The notes under the pieces are model-generated. The model did no database searches, was not told the origin of the DNA, and saw only the letters and a program-made list of their open reading frames with translations. DNA of 64,000 nucleotides from positions 806,001 to 870,000 of the forward strand of contig CAWIXB010000001.1 in assembly GCA_963839955.1 (NCBI GenBank), written 5' to 3'. Every line of letters begins with the position of its first letter. The first letter of the stretch is position 1. The position numbers and the translations under genes were made by a program. Below are positions 1-6,804 of the stretch, one piece after another. The DNA comes from CAWIXB01 sp963839955. GTDB lineage: Bacteria > Actinomycetota > Actinomycetes > JACCUZ01.

Positions 1-2
1 TC

Positions 3-338
3 GTGGCCGCATCGGCGGCGGCTGGCAACCCCGTCGTCCCCCACGCCGGTTTCCCGGCTGCGCACCCGGCCAACCGCTGGATCGAGGACCGCGACGCTGC
101 TGGCTTACGGTACGGACACCGTTCGGGGCCCTTCACGGACCCTGGCCCCGGCGATCGGTACCTCGACACCGCAGGCCGCCAGAACCAGGCGTTCGGTCAC
201 CGCTATCGGGCGCAGGACACTCCCACCGGATTGGCAGCCGACAGGGGGAGTTGGCGCTTCCGGCTGCGGGTGATCGACGTGTGCAACGGCGATGCACAAC
301 TCGCTGTCTCCCCGGCCCTGGTGATCAATTGGCTGTAG
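3..338 (+). CDS. possible C-terminal part of an unknown protein, open at the window edge
   Basis: This reading frame is open from the left edge of the window to a TAG at 336-338, so any real gene would begin upstream. About 111 codons are visible. Third positions are mostly G or C in the first half, and the last 30 residues (ending in VSPALVINWL) alternate hydrophobic and polar residues like a beta-rich domain. No family is recognised. It lies 21 nt before the next same-strand gene, which has its own ribosome binding site. Antisense frames are also open here, as is common in high-GC DNA, so this is a weak call. Confidence 0.3.
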   Translation: MAASAAAGNPVVPHAGFPAAHPANRWIEDRDAAGLRYGHRSGPFTDPGPGDRYLDTAGRQNQAFGHRYRAQDTPTGLAADRGSWRFRLRVIDVCNGDAQLAVSPALVINWL

Positions 339-359
339 CCGGTCTCCCGGAGGGTCGCC

Positions 360-809
360 ATGGGGGTTGACCTGCTCCTTGCCGTCGAGGCGGATGTGCT
401 GCGCGTCACGGTCGTGAACGATGGCGAGCAGGACCTGCGCATCTGGTCCCGCGACAACTCGTGGGGCTGGTCGATGTTCTCCCTCGTGGTGGAGGCTCCC
501 GACTCCGGTCAACGGCGAGAGCTGACGGCCGTGCCGGTGCGCTGGACGCGCAACGTGCCACGCGCCCTGACGGTGCCGGCGGGTGCCACGTTGGACGACG
601 TGCTGAGGCGTTCGCACCCGGCCTGGGAGGAAGGCGCGGGCGGCGACGACGACTGGCTGGACCAGCCAGTCCAGGTGCAGGTCCGGCTTCGGGTCTCCGA
701 CAGTCCCGAGGCGCTCGAGCAGGGAGTCTTCGTCGGCGAGGCGGTGTCGCCCCCCGTCTTGTCCACGCCGCCGCACTCGTGGTTCAGCCGGGAGACGCGA
801 CGTCCTTGA
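360..809 (+). CDS. small protein of unknown function (149 aa)
   Basis: The ATG at 360 follows a good Shine-Dalgarno sequence (GGAGGG, about 6 nt upstream), and codon third positions are strongly G/C. The product has no signal peptide or membrane segment. Its N-terminal half (residues 1-95) alternates short hydrophobic strands with turns (for example LRVTVVNDGEQDLRIW and a following NSWGW), like a small beta-sandwich. The C-terminal half is acidic and rich in Asp and Gly. I do not recognise the family and assign no function. It lies between the open frame at the left edge and a pseudogene on the other strand, a neighbourhood that looks eroded, so it could be a remnant of a larger unit. Confidence 0.55.
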   Translation: MGVDLLLAVEADVLRVTVVNDGEQDLRIWSRDNSWGWSMFSLVVEAPDSGQRRELTAVPVRWTRNVPRALTVPAGATLDDVLRRSHPAWEEGAGGDDDWLDQPVQVQVRLRVSDSPEALEQGVFVGEAVSPPVLSTPPHSWFSRETRRP

Positions 810-823
810 CCGGGGCGCCTGCG

Positions 824-1487
824 TCAGATGCGGATGACGATCTTGCCCAGTGCCTGACCGGATTGCAGCCACCGGAGGGCTTCGGGCACCTCATCCAGCG
901 AGAAGGTCTTGCCGACGATCGGCGTGAGCTCAATCCGCACGGGTGAAGTCCTCCTGTGCGTAGTCGATGACGTGGTCGGCGCCGAGCGAAAGGATCATGG
1001 CCAGCTTTCCGCTTGCGTCCACGCCGGTGACAGTCGCTCCCCGTGCCTTTGCGAGCTGTACGGCGAAGAACCCCACGCCACCCCCGGCGCCGTTGACCAG
1101 CACACGCTGTCCGGGCCCCGAAGGCGTCCCTGCGCCAGGTTGTGCAGGGCGATGAGCCCGGAGGTGGGCACACTGGCAGCCTGCTCGAAGTTGATGTTGC
1201 CCGGTTTGCGTGCCAGGGCGGTCTGGGGGACGGACACGTACTCGGCGTGCGCGCCGCCGTTGTGCCACTGGTAGCCCGTGACGGTCTCGCCGAAGACCTC
1301 GTCCGCCGGTTGGAACCATCAGGCGCAGAACGTAGGGGTGGTCGCTCACGACGTGCCACACGTCAGGGTGGACCGAGGCAGTGCGGACTCGCACGAGCAC
1401 CTCGTCGTCGCCGACCACAGGCGTGTCGACTTCTCGGACGTGGAGCAGGTCCGCTGCTCCGTATCTGTCCTGCACGACCGCCCTCAT
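824..1487 (-). pseudogene. NAD(P)-dependent alcohol dehydrogenase (zinc-less MDR, quinone-oxidoreductase-like), degraded
   Basis: The pieces of one medium-chain dehydrogenase can be read in order on the minus strand but not in one frame. The N-terminus (MRAVVQDRYGAADLLHVREV) runs in frame to about 1315. The reading then jumps to another frame encoding ADEVFGETVTGYQWHNGGAH and LARKPGNINFEQAASVPTSG, missing about 30 residues. Near 1125 it returns to the first frame for the Rossmann motif VLVNGAGGGVGFFAVQLAKA. After DYAQEDFTR near 940 it jumps again to the C-terminal tail IVGKTFSLDEVPEALRWLQS, ending at the TGA at 824-826; roughly 100 residues of the nucleotide-binding domain are missing. An intact family member has about 320-330 residues; only about 220 codons remain. 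Two frameshifts and two deletions make a functional product very unlikely. Confidence 0.85.
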
Positions 1488-1573
1488 GGTGGGACCGTAC
1501 GCCGCCTTCGGCGCGCCTCTGGGAAGTCGTCAGCGAACCCGATGGTTACGTTTGTGAGGCTTGGGAGAGACGG

Positions 1574-2203
1574 ATGCAGTTAGAACAGCCGGTCGCCGGC
1601 TATCGGTGGCTACCACGAGTGCGACAGCTCGTTGTCGCCTGCATCGTGCTAGGTCTCGGTGTCGCACTGTTGCTCGACGTCGGATGGGGCTCGGACGGCT
1701 ACTCGACGCTGGTCAACGGCCTTTCCATAGCTAGTGGCGCGCCGTTCTGGATCCCGAACGCCATCGTCGGCTTCCTGCTTGTGGCGGTGGCCTGGCTGCG
1801 TGGGACGCGTCCGGGCATCGGCACCATCGTGCAGCCGCTGGTCGTCGGCTCGGTGGTCTCGGTTGCGATGGCGCTGATACCGGAAGCAGAAAGCGCGGTG
1901 TTGCGCGTGCTCCAGCTGCTGGTGGCATTTGTCCTGCTCACGCTCGGCGTCGCGGGCTACCTCGCGAGCAACACCGGCGCCGGCCCGGCTGAAGCCGCCG
2001 CGCTGGCCTGGGACCCTCCCGTGCCGTTCAAGTGGAGCTACAGCATCGTCCAGGGCGGTGGTGCGCTGACGGGTTGGCTGCTCGGTGCTGACGTCGGCGT
2101 GGCCACGCTGCTGGTCGTCGCGCTCCTGGGCCCCGCCGTGGACCTCGTCCGTCGTCGCATCCCGGCGATGGAGCGGAATGCCGGCCTTGCTCTCCGCGGC
2201 TGA
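1574..2203 (+). CDS. YczE-like integral membrane protein
   Basis: The predicted product is 209 aa. The ATG at 1574 is preceded by GGGAGAGACGG, a plausible ribosome binding site, and an arginine-containing cytoplasmic N-terminus (RWLPRVRQ) leads into the first membrane segment. About five hydrophobic segments follow (near residues 18-38, 50-75, 85-108, 115-135 and 165-190). The motifs GLGVALLLDVGWGSDGYSTL early and GGGALTGWLLGADVGVATLL late match the YczE/YitT-type membrane proteins of Gram-positive bacteria, often annotated as hypothetical transporters; no substrate is known. It is divergent from the dehydrogenase pseudogene. A longer in-frame extension upstream runs through the pseudogene antisense and is rejected. 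Confidence 0.75.
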   Translation: MQLEQPVAGYRWLPRVRQLVVACIVLGLGVALLLDVGWGSDGYSTLVNGLSIASGAPFWIPNAIVGFLLVAVAWLRGTRPGIGTIVQPLVVGSVVSVAMALIPEAESAVLRVLQLLVAFVLLTLGVAGYLASNTGAGPAEAAALAWDPPVPFKWSYSIVQGGGALTGWLLGADVGVATLLVVALLGPAVDLVRRRIPAMERNAGLALRG

Positions 2204-2282
2204 TCCACCCCCGGCCTGCAAGGCGCGGGCACCGACGACGAGCGACGAACCAGGCGAATCGGATCTCTGGACGGTCAATCCA

Positions 2283-2297
2283 CCCCCGTCGCGGGGG
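2283..2297 (+). terminator. short GC hairpin downstream of the YczE-like gene
   Basis: CCCCCG-TCG-CGGGGG forms a perfect 6-bp stem with a 3-nt loop about 80 nt after the stop codon. There is no U tract, as is common for actinobacterial terminators, so function is inferred only from position. Confidence 0.4.
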
Positions 2298-2380
2298 CAG
2301 GGTTCACCCGCCCTGGATGAGGTGGACGCCGCCTCGGCATCGCACCCTGATGGTGCTTATCCGGCTATCAAGGAGCTGCC

Positions 2381-2551
2381 ATGACCGACACAACGTCCGG
2401 CACCGAGCGCTCTACGCTTCCGCGACAGGCCGGACGCCACGCGCCCGAGCCGACCGGCTGGGTCGGCTTGATCGCGTTCGCCGGCACGATGATGATGGTC
2501 GTCGGTCTGTTGCACGTCTTCCAGTGTGCGTGCTGGTCGCACCCCCGGTGA
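2381..2551 (+). pseudogene. truncated small membrane protein (DUF7144-like N-terminus)
   Basis: The ATG follows AAGGAG at about 5 nt, an excellent ribosome binding site. The 56-residue frame reads MTDTTSGTERSTLP, then GWVGLIAFAGTMMMVVGLLH, resembling the first transmembrane helix of small actinobacterial DUF7144-type membrane proteins, which normally have several helices and more than 120 residues. It ends abruptly at a TGA after CWSHPR. About 20 nt further on, a second short frame (IMLLAWVERILPRTPDEAP, stop near 2622) could be an unrelated tail. The simplest reading is a gene that has lost most of its body by deletion or frameshift, in line with the pseudogene just upstream. A real 56-aa peptide cannot be excluded. 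Confidence 0.45.
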
Positions 2552-2644
2552 CCCTGCCGTGATCATGCTGCTGGCCTGGGTCGAACGGATCCTCCCGCGA
2601 ACGCCGGACGAGGCGCCGTAAGGGACCGCGGGTTCGCCGAAGCG

Positions 2645-3268
2645 TCAGCTGGCGACGAGGACGACCGACAGGGTGCGAGGGCCGTGCACGCCCTCGACCC
2701 GGGACAGTTCGATGTCGCTGGTCGCCGACGGGCCGCTGATCAGAGTGACCGCCCGGGTCGCCTCGACGCGGGCGAGAAGCTCGGGCACGGTCTGCACGAC
2801 CTGATCGGCGCGGACGACGCAGACGTGGACGTCGGGGACGAGCGTGATGGCCCGGCGGCCCTGGTCGGGCGAACCGTCGAGGACGATCGTCCCGGTCTCG
2901 GCGCAGGCGGCGGTGCATGCGGTCACCACGGCGGCGAAACCGTCCAGGTCGGTGGGTGCGAACGACTCGTCGTCGTGGACCCCGTCGGGAGCCCAGGCCG
3001 CGGGGAGCCCCGGGGGCAGGACGACTCGACCGCCGTCCGGCAACGCGGCTGCCAGCGCCTCGGCGACCGTCGCGCGCACGTCGCCCTCGACACACCGTCG
3101 CACCGTCGCCCCGTAGTCGACCAGCCGGTCCTCGAGCAGGTCCACCACGGCTGCGGACCCGGGCGGGTCGTCTCCCGCCGTACGGTAGGAACGCTCCGGC
3201 TCGTGCTCCTGGGCGGTGGCGTTCGCGGCGCGAACCCGGCGCAGCACCTCGTCCCGGGCCGCGCTCAC
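2645..3268 (-). CDS. lutC: lactate utilization protein LutC (LUD domain)
   Basis: The predicted 207-aa protein is the LUD-domain subunit of the LutABC L-lactate oxidation system. The GTG start (3266-3268) overlaps the lutB stop as GTGA, giving translational coupling. It starts SAARDEVLRRVRAAN, the usual N-terminal helix of LutC. The C-terminal two thirds carry the LUD fold, including AETGTIVLDGSPDQGRRAIT and the closing ISGPSATSDIELSRVEGVHG, the most conserved LutC motif. It is the last gene of a lacI-lutABC transcription unit. In the family, LutABC oxidises L-lactate to pyruvate using Fe-S clusters. Here its likely substrate source is L-lactaldehyde oxidation in the divergent rhamnose operon. 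Confidence 0.93.
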   Translation of the reverse strand: MSAARDEVLRRVRAANATAQEHEPERSYRTAGDDPPGSAAVVDLLEDRLVDYGATVRRCVEGDVRATVAEALAAALPDGGRVVLPPGLPAAWAPDGVHDDESFAPTDLDGFAAVVTACTAACAETGTIVLDGSPDQGRRAITLVPDVHVCVVRADQVVQTVPELLARVEATRAVTLISGPSATSDIELSRVEGVHGPRTLSVVLVAS

Positions 3269-4740
3269 GGGTGTGGCTCCCGGGTGCGGGCCCACCACTC
3301 GCGGAACGTCTCGCGTGGTGGTGCAGGGGCGTCGCGGCTGGCTGTCCAGGCGGACAGCGGGGGAGGCAGCGACCGGATGCGACCGGAGCGCCGGGCCAAC
3401 AGCCGCCCTGCCCTGCTGGCGCGTTCGGCCGCCGCGAAGCGGCGTGGGTCGGACATCACCCAGGCGGCCGCGGCCATGGACACCGCCTCCGCTGTGGGGA
3501 CGCGGCTGGCCTCCCGCCGCTCCTCGACGTGGGTGTTGCGCAGGTGCACGAGCAGTGCAGGGATGTCGATGCGGACAGGGCACGCGTCGAAGCAGGCGCC
3601 GCACAGCGAGGAGGCGTAGGGGAGCGAGGCGTTGTCCTCGACGCCGGTCAGCTGCGGTGAGAGCACGGCGCCGATGGGGCCGGGGTACACAGAGCCGTAG
3701 GCGTGCCCGCCGGTCCGTTCGTAGACGGGGCAGACGTTCATGCAGGCGCTGCACTTGATGCAGTGGAGCGCCTCTCGGCCGACCTCGTCGCTGAGTGCCG
3801 CCGTTCGACCGTTGTCGAGCAGCACCACGTGGAAGGCCTGTGGCCCGTCGGAGGCGTGGACGCCGGTCCAGGCCGACGTGTAGGGGTTCATCCGCTCGCC
3901 GGTCGACGAGCGCGGAAGCAGCTGCAGGAACACCTCGAGGTCGCGCCAGGTCGGCACGATCTTCTCGATGCCCATCACCGTGATCAGCGTCTCGGGGAGG
4001 GTCAGGCACATGCGGCCGTTCCCTTCCGACTCGACCACGAGCAGGGTGCCGGTCTCGGCGACAGCGAAGTTGGCCCCGCTGATGCCGACCTTCGCGGTCA
4101 GGAACTTCTTGCGCAGGTAGGCCCGCGCGGCCATGGCCAGCCGGCCGGGATCGTCGGTCAGCAACGGGTCGACACCGGCCATCTCGCGCAGGAAGATGTC
4201 GCGGATCTCGGCCCGGTTGCGGTGGATGGCGGGCACCAGGATGTGCGACGGCTTGTCGTGACCGAGCTGCACGATGAGCTCGGCCAGGTCGGTCTCGTAC
4301 GCCGTGATCCCCGCGTCGGCCAGCGCCTCGTTGAGGCCGATCTCCTGGGTGACCATCGACTTGACCTTGACGACCTCCCGCTCGCCGGTAGCGCGCACCA
4401 GTCCGGCGACGATCCGGTTGGCCTCGTTCGCGTCCCGGGCCCAGTGCACGACACCGCCGCGCGCGGTCACCTCGCGCTCCAGCCGCTCCAGGTGGTCGTC
4501 GAGGCGTGCCATGGTGGCCGCCTTCACCTGCTGGCCGGCGATCCGGAGCGCCTCCCAGTCGGGCACCTCGCCCACCACTCGCGCCCGCTTGGCGCGGATG
4601 GTCTGCGTGGCATGGCCGATGTTGCGGCGCAGCTGCGTGTCGGCGAGCGCCCGGCGCGCGGCCACGGGGAACGGCTCCTCGGTGCGCAGCTGTCCGACGC
4701 CTCGCGGCGCGCGCACGGGCATCCCGAGGAACGTCGTCAC
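3265..4740 (-). CDS. lutB: L-lactate utilization iron-sulfur protein LutB
   Basis: The predicted 491-aa protein is the Fe-S subunit of the LutABC L-lactate dehydrogenase system. The GTG start at 4738-4740 overlaps the lutA stop by GTGA. An N-terminal LUD domain (about residues 55-300, with VKVKSMVTQEIGLNEAL and KVGISGANFAVAETGTL) is followed by two 4Fe-4S ferredoxin-type clusters: CIKCSACMNVCP near residue 327 and CGACFDACPV near residue 380, each with the conserved Cys spacing and the Pro after the last Cys. The C-terminus ends with the FREWWARTR motif typical of LutB. Length and order match the family. The flanking GTGA overlaps imply stoichiometric expression of A, B and C. A much longer upstream extension of the frame is antisense noise over lutA. 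Confidence 0.96.
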   Translation of the reverse strand: MTTFLGMPVRAPRGVGQLRTEEPFPVAARRALADTQLRRNIGHATQTIRAKRARVVGEVPDWEALRIAGQQVKAATMARLDDHLERLEREVTARGGVVHWARDANEANRIVAGLVRATGEREVVKVKSMVTQEIGLNEALADAGITAYETDLAELIVQLGHDKPSHILVPAIHRNRAEIRDIFLREMAGVDPLLTDDPGRLAMAARAYLRKKFLTAKVGISGANFAVAETGTLLVVESEGNGRMCLTLPETLITVMGIEKIVPTWRDLEVFLQLLPRSSTGERMNPYTSAWTGVHASDGPQAFHVVLLDNGRTAALSDEVGREALHCIKCSACMNVCPVYERTGGHAYGSVYPGPIGAVLSPQLTGVEDNASLPYASSLCGACFDACPVRIDIPALLVHLRNTHVEERREASRVPTAEAVSMAAAAWVMSDPRRFAAAERASRAGRLLARRSGRIRSLPPPLSAWTASRDAPAPPRETFREWWARTREPHP

Positions 4741-5477
4741 GCGACGGCGTCCTCGGTGGAGGCCAGGATCTCGGCCAGGTGGAGAGTCCGGCTGCCGGTA
4801 CGCAGCCGGGAGAGGCCACCACCGATGTGCATCAGGCACGACGCATCGCCTGCGGTGACGACCTCGGCGCCGGTCCCGAGGACGTGTCGCATCTTGTCGG
4901 CCAGCATCGCTGTCGACGTGTCGGCGTTCTTGACCGAGAAGGTCCCGCCGAAACCGCAGCACTGGTCGGCGTCGGGCAGCTCCACCAGGTCCATCCCGCG
5001 CACGGCTCGCAGCAGCCGCAGCGGCTTGTCATCGACGCGCAGCAACCGGAGGGAGTGACACGTCGGGTGGTAGGTGACGCGGTGGGGGAAGTGCGCGCCG
5101 ACATCCTCCACACCCAGGACGTCCACGAGCAGCTCGGACAGCTCGTACGTACGCGTGGCGAGCGCCGCGGCCCGTTCGGCCAGCGCTTCGTCACTGCCGT
5201 TCCGGGCGACCATCGCGTGCTGATGGCGCACCGACCCGACGCACGATCCGGACGGCGCAACCACGACGTCGTACGGCTCGAACACCTCGACGTGGTGGCG
5301 CACCAACGGCAGTGCCTCGCGCTGGTAGCCGGTGTTGACGTGCATCTGGCCGCAGCAGGTCTGCTGGTCCGGGAAGACCACGGTGTGCCCGAGCCGTTCG
5401 AGCAGGCGGACCGTCGCCTTGCCGACGTCCGGGTAGAGCCCGTCGGCCAGGCACGTGACGAACAGCGCGATCCGCAT
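4737..5477 (-). CDS. lutA: L-lactate utilization protein LutA, (Fe-S)-binding, CCG-domain
   Basis: The predicted 246-aa protein has two cysteine-rich CCG domains: TCCGQMHVNTGY near residue 40 and QCCGFGGTFSVKNADTS near residue 175, with accompanying motifs APSGSCVGSVR and TYHPTCHSLRLL. This is the LutA/GlpC-C-terminal-like fold that binds Fe-S centres and cooperates with LutB and LutC in L-lactate to pyruvate oxidation in the cytoplasm. The ATG (5475-5477) lies 2 nt after the stop of the upstream lacI-type gene, so regulator and enzyme are almost certainly co-transcribed. Length equals the family norm and all key cysteines are present. Confidence 0.95.
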   Translation of the reverse strand: MRIALFVTCLADGLYPDVGKATVRLLERLGHTVVFPDQQTCCGQMHVNTGYQREALPLVRHHVEVFEPYDVVVAPSGSCVGSVRHQHAMVARNGSDEALAERAAALATRTYELSELLVDVLGVEDVGAHFPHRVTYHPTCHSLRLLRVDDKPLRLLRAVRGMDLVELPDADQCCGFGGTFSVKNADTSTAMLADKMRHVLGTGAEVVTAGDASCLMHIGGGLSRLRTGSRTLHLAEILASTEDAVA

Positions 5478-5479
5478 GG

Positions 5480-6544
5480 TCAGGGCGCCACTGCCGCGGC
5501 GTACGTCTGGGACGCCCGGGTCGAGCCGCGCCGGCGAAGGGCACTGGAGTCGCGCACCACGAGCTCTGGCTCGTAGACCACCTGACGATGCTTGTGCCGT
5601 TGCGGGTCGTTGGCCTCCTCCAGCATCAGCTCGGCTGCCGTGCGACCCAGCTGTTCACGCGGCTGGCGCACCGACGAAAGAGGTACGACGGCGGCGGCCG
5701 CGAAGTCGATGTCGTCGTAGCCGACGACCGCAACGTCCTGAGGCACGCGCAAGCCGCGCCGAGTCAGCTCCTGGAGCAACCCCAGTGCGACGAGATCGTT
5801 GGCGCAGAGCACACCGGTGGGACGTTTGCTGACGGAGAGGTCCGCGATCTGTGTCGCCGCGGCTCGTCCGCTGCTGAAGCTCAGACTCGGCGTCTCGATC
5901 GACAAGAGGCTTCCGGCGCGCCCTTCCAGCGCCTGCGCTGCGCCCTCGTGCCGCTCCGCGACCTGGGCCAGCGCGCCCGGACCCCCGACGAAGGCGATCC
6001 GCTTGTGGCCGAAGTCCAGGAGGTGACCTGCGGCCAGCCGACCACCGAGGACGTCATCGACGCCCACCGAACAGCGGTTGCGCTGCTTCGAGCGCCGGTC
6101 GACCAGGACGACGGGCATCCCGCGCTTGATCATCGCGTCGATCCGCGGGTTCTTCGTGTCCACCGGTGTGATGAGGACACCCAGCACCCTTTGCTGCTCG
6201 AGCATCTCGAGGTGGCGCAGCTCGCGACGCGGGTCCTCGGCGGTGTTGCAGAGCATCACCATCGTGTCGTTGGCGTCGGCGACCGACTCGGCGCCCAGTG
6301 CGACGTCGGTGAAGAACGGGTTCGCGACGTCGAGCACGACCAGCCCGATGGTCCGGCTGCGCCCGGCCCTGAGCTGTCGGGCCGACTCGTTGCGGACGAA
6401 ACCCAGCTGGGTGATCGCGTCGGCGACCTTGTCGCGGGTCGCCGGGGCGACGAGGTCCGGGCGGTTGAGCACGTTGGAGACCGTCCCCACCGAGACACGA
6501 GCCAGCGCCGCGACGTCGCGGATGCTGGTGGCCTGGACGGTCAC
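5480..6544 (-). CDS. LacI-family transcriptional regulator, probable L-rhamnose/lactate regulator
   Basis: The predicted 354-aa protein starts at GTG 6542-6544, preceded by GAAGGGAG at about 7 nt; longer upstream frames lack this signal and a LacI-like N-terminus. Residues 5-28 form the helix-turn-helix and hinge (IRDVAALARVSVGTVSNVLN), followed by a periplasmic-binding-protein-like effector domain (IGLVVLDVANPFFTDVALGA, VAVVGYDDIDFAAAAVVPLS). It heads the lutABC unit and diverges from the rhamnose import/catabolic operon. The 260-bp gap holds two similar inverted repeats (6628-6639 and 6732-6743) that suit a LacI dimer. By position it should repress both directions, with rhamnose or a derived metabolite as inducer; the effector itself is not visible in the sequence. 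Confidence 0.9.
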   Translation of the reverse strand: MTVQATSIRDVAALARVSVGTVSNVLNRPDLVAPATRDKVADAITQLGFVRNESARQLRAGRSRTIGLVVLDVANPFFTDVALGAESVADANDTMVMLCNTAEDPRRELRHLEMLEQQRVLGVLITPVDTKNPRIDAMIKRGMPVVLVDRRSKQRNRCSVGVDDVLGGRLAAGHLLDFGHKRIAFVGGPGALAQVAERHEGAAQALEGRAGSLLSIETPSLSFSSGRAAATQIADLSVSKRPTGVLCANDLVALGLLQELTRRGLRVPQDVAVVGYDDIDFAAAAVVPLSSVRQPREQLGRTAAELMLEEANDPQRHKHRQVVYEPELVVRDSSALRRRGSTRASQTYAAAVAP

Positions 6545-6609
6545 GACGCTCCCTTCGGTCACGAGACCCGTCGCGGGCCAAATCCAACGGCGGCGGTGGC
6601 AATGGACCC

Positions 6610-6626
6610 TAACGGTGGCGCCGTTA
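6610..6626. promoter_or_regulatory. 17-bp near-perfect inverted repeat in the lacI/rha divergent region
   Basis: TAACGG and CCGTTA arms face each other around a GC core, with only one non-Watson-Crick pair. It abuts the operator-like site at 6628, on the side that would lie downstream of the TTGACA-like hexamer (reverse complement of 6635-6640) of the lacI-lut promoter. It may be a second regulator site or part of the lacI promoter. Confidence 0.4.
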
Positions 6627-6627
6627 C

Positions 6628-6639
6628 TGAATCGTGTCA
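6628..6639. promoter_or_regulatory. LacI-type operator, lacI-lutABC side
   Basis: TGAATCGTGTCA is a partial palindrome centred on CG and differs by one base from the reverse complement of the second site at 6732. Its right end overlaps a minus-strand TTGACA, a good -35 for lacI-lutABC, so occupancy would block that promoter. This implies autoregulation; the assignment is inferred from position and repetition. Confidence 0.6.
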
Positions 6640-6692
6640 ACCCCGCGGCCCGCTCGCAGCGGCTCACGGCCCCAGAAATTGGCGCGAAACCC

Positions 6693-6722
6693 TTGACGTG
6701 GCCTTCGCGCGGGTCCTACATT
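6693..6722 (+). promoter_or_regulatory. predicted promoter of the rhamnose operon
   Basis: TTGACG (6693-6698), an 18-nt spacer and TACATT (6717-6722) resemble a housekeeping sigma promoter. The operator-like repeat at 6732 begins 9 nt after the -10 box, over the expected transcription start. Confidence 0.6.
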
Positions 6723-6731
6723 CCCAGTCAC

Positions 6732-6743
6732 TGAAACGATTCA
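6732..6743. promoter_or_regulatory. LacI-type operator, rhamnose-operon side
   Basis: TGAAACGATTCA is a 12-bp palindrome with one mismatched pair and a CG centre, the hallmark of LacI-family sites. It lies just downstream of the predicted -10 and about 60 nt before the first transporter gene, a classical repressor position. Confidence 0.65.
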
Positions 6744-6804
6744 CAAACCACCGTCGCTCGTTGCGCCGTCGGCACACCGGCGTCTGCGTCCCCAGGAGGC
6801 CGGC

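Noticed and set aside
1142..1573. N-terminal extension of the YczE-like protein starting at 1142
   Set aside because: The extension is antisense to the dehydrogenase pseudogene and would put about 144 Arg/Gly-rich residues before the first membrane helix; ATG 1574 has a ribosome site.
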